A DNA stretch of 64,000 bases from Sphingopyxis jiangsuensis (lineage in GTDB: Bacteria > Pseudomonadota > Alphaproteobacteria > Sphingomonadales > Sphingomonadaceae). The notes below the pieces were generated by a model. It made no database searches. It saw nothing but the letters and a program-made list of their open reading frames with translations, and was not told the origin of the DNA. Shown in pieces: positions 32,583 through 41,572 of the stretch (its first letter is position 1; each line of letters opens with the position of its first letter). The translations under genes and the position numbers were made by a program. The DNA lies in assembly GCF_016734905.1 (NCBI RefSeq), contig NZ_JAERPO010000001.1:868001-932000 (forward strand). The letters are read 5' to 3'.

Positions 32583-33617
32583 ATGTTGAAGAAAATCGCC
32601 CTCTCCCGCCCCGCCTCGAGCGCGATTGCCGCGTTCCTGGCCCTGTCCACCCCCGCCGCGCTGGCGCAGGAAGCGCCGACGACTGTGCCCACAATGCCGA
32701 TGACGTCGCCTGTAACCGTCCCGCCCGCAACCTCGCCCCCGCCGGTTGCCGACCCGGTGCCGACGGCACCGACGGTCACGCCGCAGACGACCGCCCCCGT
32801 CGCTCCTGCCCCGGTGATCCGCGTGCCGCTCGACATCGAACCCGAGCCGGCGGCCGAGCCGGCCCCCGCAGCGCGCGAAAGCGCCGCGACCTCTGCTCCG
32901 GCCACGCGGACGCGAACCGCACGACCCGCGCAGCCGAGCGAACCCACGCCCGCAGCCGCTCCCGCGCCGGAGCGCGCCGAAGCCGCGATGACAAGTGCGA
33001 CTGCAAGCGAGGCGGCCGCGGCCGATCCGGCGATGGTGGCACCCCTTCCGGCCGCCGCAGCGCCCGCGGCGGACGCAACCCCGGCGGCGGCGCCTGCCAA
33101 TGATTTTCCGTGGGAGATCGCCGCTGGCGCCGCAGCATTGCTGCTGGTCGGCGGTGCGGGTCTTGCCCTCGCGCGACGCCGAAAAACGGCATCGGTCGAG
33201 AGGACCGTCGAGAACGATGCCCCCATCGAGACACCGCCTGAGCAAGCGCCAACGCCCGCAATGGATCGCGCCCCGCAATTGGCAAAGGCGCCCGCGTTCG
33301 CGACAGCGCCTGCCTTCGCCGCGGCTCCGCACGGAAGCATGGGGCGCCACGAAGCGATGGCGCTCGCCGGGCCGACGCCCGACAATCCGTTCGCGACACT
33401 GAAGATGCGGCTCAAGCGCGCGCGCTTCCTCGATCGCCGCGAGCGCCTGCAATATGAACAGACGCTCGCCGCGCAGAAGGAGGTTCGCCGAACTCCCGCC
33501 AGTGCCTGGGAAATCTCGCAGCGCCCTGTCCCGGCCGCCGCCGAACAGGAAGTCCATCGCCCTGCCCCGGCCAAGGGTCATCCGGGCAGCCTGCGCCCTG
33601 GCTGGTATCGAAACTGA
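32583..33617 (+). CDS. Pro/Ala-rich single-pass envelope protein
   Basis: A 344-residue protein with an N-terminal signal peptide (MLKKIALSRPASSAIAAFLA, cleavage near PAALA), then about 150 residues of Pro/Ala/Thr-rich low-complexity sequence, one hydrophobic segment (IAAGAAALLLVGGAGLALA, about 180-198) followed by RRRK, and a cytoplasmic C-terminal part ending in an Arg-rich helix (KMRLKRARFLDRRERLQYEQ). The RRRK stop-transfer charges place the long disordered part outside. I know no named family; similar proteins occur in sphingomonads as hypothetical. It ends at the terminator shared with rplL. The start was set at the signal peptide. Confidence 0.7.
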   Translation: MLKKIALSRPASSAIAAFLALSTPAALAQEAPTTVPTMPMTSPVTVPPATSPPPVADPVPTAPTVTPQTTAPVAPAPVIRVPLDIEPEPAAEPAPAARESAATSAPATRTRTARPAQPSEPTPAAAPAPERAEAAMTSATASEAAAADPAMVAPLPAAAAPAADATPAAAPANDFPWEIAAGAAALLLVGGAGLALARRRKTASVERTVENDAPIETPPEQAPTPAMDRAPQLAKAPAFATAPAFAAAPHGSMGRHEAMALAGPTPDNPFATLKMRLKRARFLDRRERLQYEQTLAAQKEVRRTPASAWEISQRPVPAAAEQEVHRPAPAKGHPGSLRPGWYRN

Positions 33618-33634
33618 CCTTCCCCGAAGCCCAT

Positions 33635-33670
33635 AGAAAAGGGCGGCGCCTCGCGGCACCGCCCTTTTCT
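33635..33670. terminator. Bidirectional intrinsic terminator
   Basis: AGAAAAGGGCGG (33635-33646) pairs with CCGCCCTTTTCT (33659-33670), with a smaller inner GCC/GGC pairing. A and T runs on the two sides allow it to end both the Pro/Ala-rich protein gene (plus) and rplJ-rplL (minus), which converge here. Confidence 0.85.
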
Positions 33671-33715
33671 TTTGGCAAACGCGTACCGACGGTTACCCGC
33701 CGACCGCGAACCGAA

Positions 33716-34090
<375 letters not shown>

Positions 34091-34148
34091 TTTAATTCTC
34101 CATCAAAGCCGGGATGCACCCGGCAACAGGTTTCAGTTCAAATCGAAA

Positions 34149-34664
34149 TTATGCTGCTTCTTTGGCGGCATATGCGCCAAAAACCCGCGCCAACTGCCCA
34201 GCCGGGGCTGCTGCAATCTGAGCAACCTTGGTAGCCGGAGCCTGTACCAGACCAATGATCTTGGCACGCAGCTCGTCGAGCGAGGGAAGCGAAGCGAGCG
34301 CCTTCACGCCATCCACGTCGAGCACCACGTCGCCCATGCCGCCACCAACGATCTCAAGCTTGTCGTTGGTCTTGGCAAAATCCACGGCGATCTTTGCCGC
34401 CGCGACCGGATCGGTCGAGGTGGCGAGGGCCGTGGGACCGGTCAGCAGATCGCCGATGCCGGTGTAGGTCGTGCCGTCGAGCGCGATTTTGGCAAGACGG
34501 TTCTTCGTGACGCGAAAGTCGGCCCCTGCATCGCGCATTTGCTGGCGCAGCACCGTCGACTGGGCGACGGTCATGCCAAGGTTGCGGACGACCACAACCG
34601 AGGCGGCATTTGCCAGCGTAGCGTTCAGCGAGGATACGGCTTCGGCCTTTTCCGTACGATCCAT
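34149..34664 (-). CDS. rplJ: Ribosomal protein L10
   Basis: A 171-residue L10, base of the ribosomal stalk. The N-terminal part ([20 protein letters not shown]) and [14 protein letters not shown] are conserved; the C-terminal helix binds L7/L12 dimers. The ATG at 34664 follows TGGAG. In many bacteria L10 or the L10-L12 complex binds the mRNA leader to repress its own operon, and a long structured leader is present here. rplK and rplA are not in this window. Confidence 0.97.
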   Translation of the reverse strand: MDRTEKAEAVSSLNATLANAASVVVVRNLGMTVAQSTVLRQQMRDAGADFRVTKNRLAKIALDGTTYTGIGDLLTGPTALATSTDPVAAAKIAVDFAKTNDKLEIVGGGMGDVVLDVDGVKALASLPSLDELRAKIIGLVQAPATKVAQIAAAPAGQLARVFGAYAAKEAA

Positions 34665-35001
34665 GCCTATACTCCACTCATCTGCCCGGACGCCCGCGCC
34701 GCAAGGGCACGCGCCGCCGGGCGACTAACACACGCGAACAACCGACAAGGGACGAATCCCGTCTGTCATTCGCGCAACGATGTCCGAAGGGGTCGGTCAA
34801 GCCGCGTCACCTGGACGTTCCAGGCGGGCGACCGATAAAAGACTGTTCCCCGTCTCGGCTGGAAATTAAGAAGGGCAAATCCCCCTCACCAACTGTCTCG
34901 GACGGAATTGTCGTGGGCGAACCCGCGACAACACGCGGGCGCTCATAGCGGCAATGCCCGCAGAGTCAAGCGATGACCGCAGCTGAGGCCGCGCGAACCG
35001 C
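34665..35001 (-). promoter_or_regulatory. Leader of rplJ-rplL with a UUCG hairpin
   Basis: A 337-bp stretch without a gene upstream of rplJ. On the minus strand it contains TTGTCGCGGG, loop TTCG, CCCACGACAA (34908-34931), a 10-bp stem with a single mismatch and a stable UUCG loop; a second overlapping pairing (CCCGCG/CGCGGG, 34922-34939) can compete with it. Position and structure suit an L10-responsive leader, but I did not find a clear kink-turn. The rest holds the promoter region presumably. Confidence 0.5.
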
Positions 35002-35931
35002 CTAAAATGCGCGGGTGAGCGCTATCGAGAACTGCCCATAGTCATAAGCGCCGCTGTTCTGCGGGATATTGTTGTAAAGCGCACTGGCCTTCAGATACCA
35101 GTCGCGTCCGACCTCGGGGCTCGTCACCTCGGCCCCCGCGTAATAGGATGCGCGCCAGTCGGACACCGCATCGCGCTGCGCCCCGACACCGCCCGCAATC
35201 ATATAGCGCCAGCCGCCGCTGTATCGGCGCATCTGCGCGACCGGCAATATCTGCACATACCAGCGCGGCGAATAATAATCGAACTCGCGAGGGCGCGTGC
35301 TGTGAAAATAGCGGGCGCGCAGCTGTGCACTCAGGCCCAGTTCGGGCTTTACGACATGCACATAATTGGCGCGCGCATGCAGCCGGACATTCTTGCCCGT
35401 GAACTCCTGCGCCCCGGCCACCAGGGTGAAATTGTTCCGATCGTCGGCAGGAAGGTCGATCGCGCCGCCGACGAAGGTGTAATAAATGCCGTCGCTCACC
35501 CCTCGCGGCGTTTCGACAATGTCGCGTTCGATGAAAAACTCTTTTCGAAAGCGCGCATCGTCGTGAATCGTTGCGGCGCCGATGACGGTGTCACCGTCGG
35601 TGCCGACCTGCGCGCTCCAGTTCCAAGGACCGCTGGAATCCGCCGCGCGCACGAAAAGCCGATCCTTGTCGACCGTCGCCTGTCCCAACGGGCGATACCA
35701 TGCCTTTTCGTAGCGCAGGCCCAGATAATTCCGCTGGTCCTGGTGCTCGACGTCGAAATTGACCCCGGCGCGAAAGACGTCGGTTTGATCGGCATCGGTC
35801 GAAGCAAAGAAGTCGATCCCCGCCGCATGCTTGCCGGACCCTGCGTCATTTGCGTCGGTTTCCTGCGCCGCGACAGGGGACGCCGCCAACCACAGCGCTA
35901 CGACGAACAGCGGTTTCACTTGGTATCCCAT
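35002..35931 (-). CDS. Outer-membrane beta-barrel partner of a glycosyltransferase
   Basis: A 309-residue exported protein. Signal peptide residues 1-22 (ending SPVAA), then alternating polar/hydrophobic strands with aromatic girdles throughout, ending in FSIALTRAF: the C-terminal Phe typical of outer-membrane barrels. Style resembles small barrels such as YaiO found beside exopolysaccharide synthases. It overlaps the 3' end of the GT2 gene by 16 bp, so the two are coupled and the barrel may serve polysaccharide export. Which polysaccharide is unknown. The ATG at 35931 was taken because it begins the signal peptide. Confidence 0.7.
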   Translation of the reverse strand: MGYQVKPLFVVALWLAASPVAAQETDANDAGSGKHAAGIDFFASTDADQTDVFRAGVNFDVEHQDQRNYLGLRYEKAWYRPLGQATVDKDRLFVRAADSSGPWNWSAQVGTDGDTVIGAATIHDDARFRKEFFIERDIVETPRGVSDGIYYTFVGGAIDLPADDRNNFTLVAGAQEFTGKNVRLHARANYVHVVKPELGLSAQLRARYFHSTRPREFDYYSPRWYVQILPVAQMRRYSGGWRYMIAGGVGAQRDAVSDWRASYYAGAEVTSPEVGRDWYLKASALYNNIPQNSGAYDYGQFSIALTRAF

Positions 35932-37274
35932 TTTTTCTTCATCCCGATGATTTCGGCGAGATAGCCCCACACGCAAACCGGCTGCATGATCAGGCTGTAG
36001 ACGAGCGCGTAAAAGAGGAAGCCGGCGGGGTTGTGCCGCACTTTCAGATCCTCATTCTCGTACACGTTGCGCTGGATGCGAAAGATGACGACGTTCCACA
36101 GCGCCGCGAGCGGCAACACTGCCAGCGTCAATGGTCCGGCGATATAGAAATGGCCAAAAACCGCGAGCACCAGACCCGGAATAAAGACAAAGCTGTAAAC
36201 AAGGTCGAGCGGCAGGAAGGTCACGTTCCACCAGATGAACAGCGTCGTCATCCGGCGTTTGAACAGCAATTCCCAATGCGCCTTGAACGCTTCCATCAAT
36301 CCGCGCGACCAGCGCTTGCGTTGCAACGCAAACTGCCGGAACCCTTCGGGGACGTTGGTAAAGGCCAGCGCGCTGTCGGCATAGCCGATGCGATAGCCGC
36401 GAGCGAGCAATGCCCACGATACGACGATGTCCTCGCCGACGCACTCGGGCCAGCCCCCGACTTCATCGAGCGCGTCGCGGCGATAGAGCGAAAAGGCCCC
36501 CTGCGCGACGAGCGTGCCATGATACATGCCCTGCATGCGCTTCACCGCGGCAATGCCGTGGAAATAGTCCCATTCCTGCGCGCGGGTGAGCAGGTTCGCC
36601 CGCGAATTGCGGACCATCACGGCACCGGCGATTGCCGCAGTATCATCGGGGTCCGAAAGATAGCGCCCGACGATCCGGGTCACACCGTTTCGCTTGACCC
36701 AGCAGTCGCCGTCGATCGTGACGACAAGGCCGTGCGACGAGGCGCGTAGCCCGTCGTTTAGCGCCGCCGATTTTCCGCGGTTGACCGGGAAGTCGAGCAG
36801 CTCGAACTTCGCCTTTTTGGGGATGGCGAGCGTTTTGAGCAGCTCGCGCACGATGGCAGCCGTATCGTCGGTCGATCCGTCGTTGAGCACCAGCACCTCG
36901 AGCGGACCACGATAATCCTGCCGCGACAGGCTGGTCAGCGTATCGCGGATCGCCGCCGCTTCGTTATAAGCGGCGACAAGAATGGTCACGCCCGGCAGTT
37001 TTCGCGGCAGTTTTTCCACCGGCGGACGCCGGTCGAGCGCAAGGGTCGCGATCAGAAAGGCATTCATGAAACCCGGCACATAGGCGATGAAGCCGATGGC
37101 AATCAGCGCGAAAGTCCAGCTCGTCACCGCGGCGAGTTCGGCCATCCAGCGCTGCGAGAGCACGACGCTGAAACTTGTCCACGCGATCGCAATGCCCAGC
37201 GCAAGCATGAATTTGGCACGTACCGACAGATAGATGCGCCGGGCGTCGTCCTTCTTTTGCGCAGAATGGCTCAC
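35916..37274 (-). CDS. GT2 family processive glycosyltransferase (PgaC-like)
   Basis: A 452-residue membrane glycosyltransferase. Two N-terminal membrane segments, then the GT-A catalytic domain (VTILVAAYNEAAAIRDTLTS, VVTIDGDCWVKRNG, CVGEDIVVSWAL, QRKRWSRGLMEA) and at least two C-terminal membrane segments. DGD, ED and QxxRW are the motifs of processive beta-glycan synthases such as poly-N-acetylglucosamine synthase PgaC/IcaA. The substrate sugar is not decided by sequence. The start is uncertain: the frame opens at 37448, but the upstream part is unlike protein; I take the GTG at 37274 (AAGCGAGAG upstream). It precedes and overlaps an outer-membrane barrel gene. Confidence 0.85.
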   Translation of the reverse strand: MSHSAQKKDDARRIYLSVRAKFMLALGIAIAWTSFSVVLSQRWMAELAAVTSWTFALIAIGFIAYVPGFMNAFLIATLALDRRPPVEKLPRKLPGVTILVAAYNEAAAIRDTLTSLSRQDYRGPLEVLVLNDGSTDDTAAIVRELLKTLAIPKKAKFELLDFPVNRGKSAALNDGLRASSHGLVVTIDGDCWVKRNGVTRIVGRYLSDPDDTAAIAGAVMVRNSRANLLTRAQEWDYFHGIAAVKRMQGMYHGTLVAQGAFSLYRRDALDEVGGWPECVGEDIVVSWALLARGYRIGYADSALAFTNVPEGFRQFALQRKRWSRGLMEAFKAHWELLFKRRMTTLFIWWNVTFLPLDLVYSFVFIPGLVLAVFGHFYIAGPLTLAVLPLAALWNVVIFRIQRNVYENEDLKVRHNPAGFLFYALVYSLIMQPVCVWGYLAEIIGMKKKWDTK

Positions 37275-37539
37275 GGACTCTCGCTTCACAACCGGCGGCC
37301 GCTGACGAGCGCGCTGCCTCGCGGCGAGATTGCCCTCGCCCGTCCGCGAAAACGGTTTACGAAGCTGATTAAGAGACCCCGGGTCATGACGAACCGTGTC
37401 TCTGGCGCGGCCAGTCCCCATAATTTCGGTCCCATGTGCAGCACGCACATCGGGCGTTTCGCTGCGACACCGACAGCTAGCCGAATATCCTTACGATGAA
37501 ATTAACCCTAAACTCGGACGATTCGTGGCCTTGCACCCC

Positions 37540-38937
37540 TCATAGGGCGACGGCGTTCCGGCGGGCATAGAGGAAATAGACACCGATCCCCGCGACGTTC
37601 CAGACGGCGAACCATATCTGCGTCTTCACTGGCAGGCTGACGAACAGATAGATACAGCCGAGCACCGCGATGCCGCCGACGACCCACGGCAGCGGCGTGC
37701 GGAAGGTGCGCGGCGCATCGGGCGCGCGGCGGCGCAGGATGAGCATGCAGATTGACACTGCAGTAAAGGCCGCGAGCGTGCCTGCATTGGCGAGCGCGGC
37801 AAGTTCGCCGAGCGGAATAAAACCGGCGAGGATCGCAACGACAATCGCGGTAAAGATGGTGATCCGCACCGGCGTCCCGCGCGCCGACACGCGCGCAAGG
37901 CTCTGCGGGAGCAGCCCGTCGCGCGCCATGGTGAAGAAGATGCGGCTCTGGCCATAGAAAAAGGCCAAAATCACGGTCGGCAGCGCAATGACCGCCGACA
38001 CCGCCAGATATTGCGCCGCGAGCGGCTGGCCGAGCTGGCGGAGGATCAGCGCGAGCGGTTCGGGGCTGTTCGCGAACCGGCTATAGACGACCGCACCCAC
38101 CGCCGCGACCGCGACGAGTATATAGATGACGACACAGGCGAGCATCGATCCGACAATCCCGATCTTGAGGTCGCGGTCGGGGTTCTTCGTCTCTTCGGCC
38201 GCCGTCGCGATGGCGTCGAAGCCGTAAAAGGCGAAAAAGATGATCGCCGCTGCCGCCATCACCCCGCGCTCGACCCCGTCAGGGCCCATATGTTTGGCAA
38301 AGCCATAGGGGCTGAACGGTTCGAGGTTCGCCGCATCGAACGCGGGCAGCGCCACCGCTACGAACACGGCGAGCGCGACGACTTTCACGACGACGAGGAT
38401 CGCGTTGACGGTCGCGCTTTCGCGCGTGCCGTACAGCAGCATGGCCGCAACGACCGCGATAATCCCGATCGCCGGCAGGTTGACGATACCGCCCAGTTCC
38501 GGCCCCTGCATCAACGCCATGGGCACCCCCGCCCAGCTTTGCAGCAGCGGCGCGGCATAGCCCGACCATCCGACCGCGACCGCGCTCACCACCAGCGAAT
38601 ATTCGAGGATCAGGCTCCACCCGACGACCCAGGCGACAATCTCCCCGATCACGACATAGCTATAGGTATAGGCGCTGCCCGACGCGGGAATCATCGTCGC
38701 CATTTCGGCATAGGCGAGCGCGGCGCAGGCGCAGATCAACCCTGCGACGGCAAAGGACAGGATCACCGCCGGCCCCGCCTTGTCGGCGCCGACGCCGATC
38801 AGCGTCAAGATCCCGGTGCCGACGATCGCCCCCACGCCGAGCGCGATCAGATGCGGCCAGCCAAGCGTGCGCGCGAGTCCGCTCCCCTCCTGCGTTTCCG
38901 GAAGCACGGATTTGCGGCGCAGCAGGCTATCGGTCAT
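37540..38937 (-). CDS. APC superfamily amino acid permease
   Basis: A 465-residue permease with about twelve membrane segments, of the cationic amino acid transporter-like branch. The glycine-rich helix 1 (ALGVGAIVGTGILTLIGVGA) and the IPASGSAYTYSYV loop are characteristic, as is FYGFDAIATAAEETKNPDRD. It should import or exchange amino acids with protons; the exact substrate is unknown. It stands alone, facing the barrel-GT2 pair from upstream. The upstream 330 bp (38938-39267) hold repeats and no gene. Confidence 0.88.
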   Translation of the reverse strand: MTDSLLRRKSVLPETQEGSGLARTLGWPHLIALGVGAIVGTGILTLIGVGADKAGPAVILSFAVAGLICACAALAYAEMATMIPASGSAYTYSYVVIGEIVAWVVGWSLILEYSLVVSAVAVGWSGYAAPLLQSWAGVPMALMQGPELGGIVNLPAIGIIAVVAAMLLYGTRESATVNAILVVVKVVALAVFVAVALPAFDAANLEPFSPYGFAKHMGPDGVERGVMAAAAIIFFAFYGFDAIATAAEETKNPDRDLKIGIVGSMLACVVIYILVAVAAVGAVVYSRFANSPEPLALILRQLGQPLAAQYLAVSAVIALPTVILAFFYGQSRIFFTMARDGLLPQSLARVSARGTPVRITIFTAIVVAILAGFIPLGELAALANAGTLAAFTAVSICMLILRRRAPDAPRTFRTPLPWVVGGIAVLGCIYLFVSLPVKTQIWFAVWNVAGIGVYFLYARRNAVAL

Positions 38938-39063
38938 CTGGGGCTCCCCTTATCGCTTTGCGCCGCTTGTAAGGGGGTGTGGCGCCAGCGCAAGATGGGC
39001 AATGCGGGGGCTGGTGATGGCGATGAGGGCGTCAATGTGCCAAGGCGGCTTCAAATGACGAAT

Positions 39064-39092
39064 GGCGGCTTGGGGGTGGGGAGCGGACATTC
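39064..39092 (+). repeat. 29-bp repeat family B, copy 2
   Basis: GGCGGCTTGGGGGTGGGGAG then CGGACATTC: 26 of 29 bases identical to the copy at 16116-16144 on the opposite strand. It sits 11 bp from a long inverted repeat. Confidence 0.65.
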
Positions 39093-39103
39093 AATAACAC
39101 CCT

Positions 39104-39180
39104 CGTCACCCCGGGTTTGACCCGGGGTCCCGGTTCTATGGCGCTGCTGAGCGGGACCCCGGATCAAGTCCGGGGTGACG
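39104..39180. repeat. 77-bp REP-like inverted repeat
   Basis: Arms CGTCACCCCGGGTTTGACCC (39104 on) and its near complement ending GATCAAGTCCGGGGTGACG (39162-39180) flank a short centre that includes GTTCTATGGCGCTGCTGA. It is intergenic between the permease and acyl-CoA ligase genes, resembling REP/BIME elements. Confidence 0.8.
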
Positions 39181-39267
39181 ATACTGTCAATGTCACTTTT
39201 CGGTCGAAACCCGCCCCAACTCCCTGTCAAAAGCGCTTTCCTGCTGCAACCAGTGGTTCGCCCCCGA

Positions 39268-40827
39268 TCAATTCACCATCCGTTCGTGCCCTTCCCAATA
39301 GGGCGCGCGCAGGTCCTTGCGCAGGATCTTGCCGCTCGCATTCCGCGGCAACGCCGCAATCACATCGACGCTGCGCGGGCATTTGAAGGGGGCGATGCGT
39401 TCGCGTGCCCAGGCGATGATTGCGGCCTCGTCGACCGTCTCGCCCGGCTTGGCCACGACCGCGGCCTTGACGGCCTCGCCCCATTTTTCGTCGGGGACGC
39501 CGAACACTGCGACCTCCTGCACCGCGGGATGGCCGAAGATGGCGCTCTCGACCTCGGCCGGATAGACATTTTCGCCGCCGGTGATGATCATGTCCTTCAT
39601 CCGGTCGTGGATGAAGAGATAGCCGTCGGCGTCGAGATAGCCCGCGTCGCCGGTGCGTATCCACCCGTCGTCGGTCATCGTATTTGCGGTGGCGTCGGGC
39701 AGGTTCCAATAGCCCAGCATATTGTTCGACGAGCGGGTGACGACTTCGCCGACCTCGCCCACCGCACAATGCCGTCCATCCGGGCCGAGGATGCGGATTT
39801 CGACGCCGGGGAGCGGCTTTCCCGCCGAACGCATCCGCGCATTGCCTTCGGGGTCGTGGTCCTCGGGCGGGAGCATGCAGATCGTTCCCGTCGTCTCGGT
39901 CATCCCATAGGCCTGGATGAACTGCGCCCCGAACATCTTGATGCACTGGCGCAGCAGTTCGAGCGGGATTGGTGCGGCGCCATAGAGGATATATTTGAGT
40001 CGGCTGTAATCGACGCTCGCGCAGCGCGGGTGCATCAGCAGCATGTGGAGCGCCGCGGGCACCATGAAAAAGCGCGTCACGCCATGTTTTTCGACCGCAT
40101 CGAACACGCCGTCGGGGTTGAATTCGGCGAGGATGATGCCCGGAATCCCCGCGGCAAGCGCCATGATGCCCAGCCCCGTCCCCCCGATATGCGCGCAGGG
40201 CATTGCGACGAGCACCGCCTCGTCATCGTCCCATTTGGTATAGGGAAGGTCGAGGTCGTCCGAATGGCGGCGGAGCGCGAAGAGGTTGCGGTTCGACAGC
40301 ACTGCGCCCTTGGGATTGCCGGTGGTTCCCGACGTATAGAGCTGGAGCACCGCGTCGTCGGGTCCCGAGGCATCGAAATCGCGCGGTGTTGCGACGCCGA
40401 TCATCGCACGCGCCGCGCCGGCGGTGACGATCTGCGGGTCATGGTCGAGCCGTCCGGCGAGCTTTTCGGCGAGATCCTCAAAGCCGGGGCCAGCGAACAC
40501 CAGCCTGGCGCGCGTATCGTTGACGATGAACGCCCATTCGGCGGGCGACAGCCGCCAGCCGATCGGCGCCATCACGATCCCCGCGCGTGCGGCGCCATAG
40601 AACAGGATGAAGTAAAGATCGCTGTTCTTGCCGATCCACGCGATCCGTTCGCCCTTCTGCACGCCCGCCGCAATCAAAGCCGAGGCGACCTTACGCGTCA
40701 GCGCGTCGAGTTCGGCATGGCTGTAGCTGCGATCCTCCTCGCGCATTGCGGTCCAGTCACCGCGCTCCTGTGCCCAATGCGACAGAAACCCGTCGAACGT
40801 CAGAATATCGGCCACGTCGCTCGCCAT
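39268..40827 (-). CDS. AMP-forming acyl-CoA synthetase
   Basis: A 519-residue adenylate-forming ligase of the acyl-CoA synthetase group. The P-loop-like LYTSGTTGNPKGAVLSNRN, the YGMTETTG core, RTGDAGYLDADGYLFIHDR and the C-terminal Lys in SGKILRKDLR are all present, so it should make an acyl-adenylate and then the CoA thioester. Chain length or aromatic preference cannot be told. The ATG at 40827 has GGAGAGTGAG upstream; an earlier in-frame ATG at 40851 lacks this. It is separate from its neighbours. Confidence 0.92.
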   Translation of the reverse strand: MASDVADILTFDGFLSHWAQERGDWTAMREEDRSYSHAELDALTRKVASALIAAGVQKGERIAWIGKNSDLYFILFYGAARAGIVMAPIGWRLSPAEWAFIVNDTRARLVFAGPGFEDLAEKLAGRLDHDPQIVTAGAARAMIGVATPRDFDASGPDDAVLQLYTSGTTGNPKGAVLSNRNLFALRRHSDDLDLPYTKWDDDEAVLVAMPCAHIGGTGLGIMALAAGIPGIILAEFNPDGVFDAVEKHGVTRFFMVPAALHMLLMHPRCASVDYSRLKYILYGAAPIPLELLRQCIKMFGAQFIQAYGMTETTGTICMLPPEDHDPEGNARMRSAGKPLPGVEIRILGPDGRHCAVGEVGEVVTRSSNNMLGYWNLPDATANTMTDDGWIRTGDAGYLDADGYLFIHDRMKDMIITGGENVYPAEVESAIFGHPAVQEVAVFGVPDEKWGEAVKAAVVAKPGETVDEAAIIAWARERIAPFKCPRSVDVIAALPRNASGKILRKDLRAPYWEGHERMVN

Positions 40828-40939
40828 CTCACTCTCCCCGAATCGCGTCATTCATGCACGATTTGCGGAGAGGCTAGCCGAAGCGCGCGTTCGGTAAAGC
40901 CGCGATTGACCTGTTACGAGTGCCAGCCGCGGCGGCCGG

Positions 40940-41572
40940 TCACGACCGGCGGAAAAGCAGCATCAGATTGTTCGCGGGCATCGCGCGGCGTTCGGCGAAT
41001 AGGAAGCCCGCATCGGCTGCCGCCGCCTTGACGTCATCCAGATTGCGCAGCCCCCAGGCGGGATTGCGCGCGCGCAAATTGGCGTCGAAGGTCAGGTTAC
41101 TCGGTGCCGTCGGTACGTCAGGCTCGACATAGGCGCCATAGAGGATCAACGGCGCGCCTGACCTCAGCAGGCGCGCGCCGCCAGCGAACAGCCCCAGCGT
41201 TGCCTCCCACGGGCTGATATGCACCATGTTGATGCACAGCAGCGCGTCGGCATAGCCGATCGGCCAGCCGCCCGCAGCGGCGTCGAGACAGAGCGGCGGC
41301 GCAATGTTGGCGTGTGCCGCCTCGCCGCTCCACGCGGCTATCGAGGTCAGCGCGTCGGGATCGGGGTCGCTCGGTTGCCAGTCGAGATGCGGGAAGGCGG
41401 CGGCGAAATGGACGACATGCTCGCCCGACCCGCTCGCGACCTCGAGCACGCGCCCCGCAGGGGGGAGCCAGTCGGCGAGGACCGTCGCAATCGCCTCACG
41501 GTTGCGCAGCGTCGCGGGCGCGTGACGCTTGGCTTCCCCGCCGCCGTCGGCCGCAGTCCAGGGATCGGTCAC
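40940..41572 (-). CDS. DUF938 methyltransferase-like protein
   Basis: A 210-residue Rossmann-type protein of the DUF938 family. LRNREAIATVLADWL followed by GRVLEVASGSGEHVVHFAAA is the family signature and looks like an S-adenosylmethionine-binding glycine loop. INMVHISPWEATLGLFAGGA and LYGAYVEPD are also typical. The reaction is unknown. The GTG start at 41572 overlaps the stop of the DUF4281 gene (GTGA), which indicates translational coupling; the frame upstream of it is not conserved. Confidence 0.85.
   Translation of the reverse strand: MTDPWTAADGGGEAKRHAPATLRNREAIATVLADWLPPAGRVLEVASGSGEHVVHFAAAFPHLDWQPSDPDPDALTSIAAWSGEAAHANIAPPLCLDAAAGGWPIGYADALLCINMVHISPWEATLGLFAGGARLLRSGAPLILYGAYVEPDVPTAPSNLTFDANLRARNPAWGLRNLDDVKAAAADAGFLFAERRAMPANNLMLLFRRS

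Noticed and set aside
32241..33659. Two long minus-strand frames (472 and 390 codons) across the Pro/Ala-rich gene
   Set aside because: They are Gly/Arg/Ala-rich reverse readings of Pro/Ala codons, without any motif or ribosome site. The plus-strand gene has a signal peptide, a membrane segment and a terminator.
37275..37448. Longer N-terminus of the GT2 protein from the ATG at 37448
   Set aside because: The added 58 residues are Arg/Gln-rich and unlike a processive GT leader; a GTG with a better ribosome site is at 37274. The start remains uncertain.
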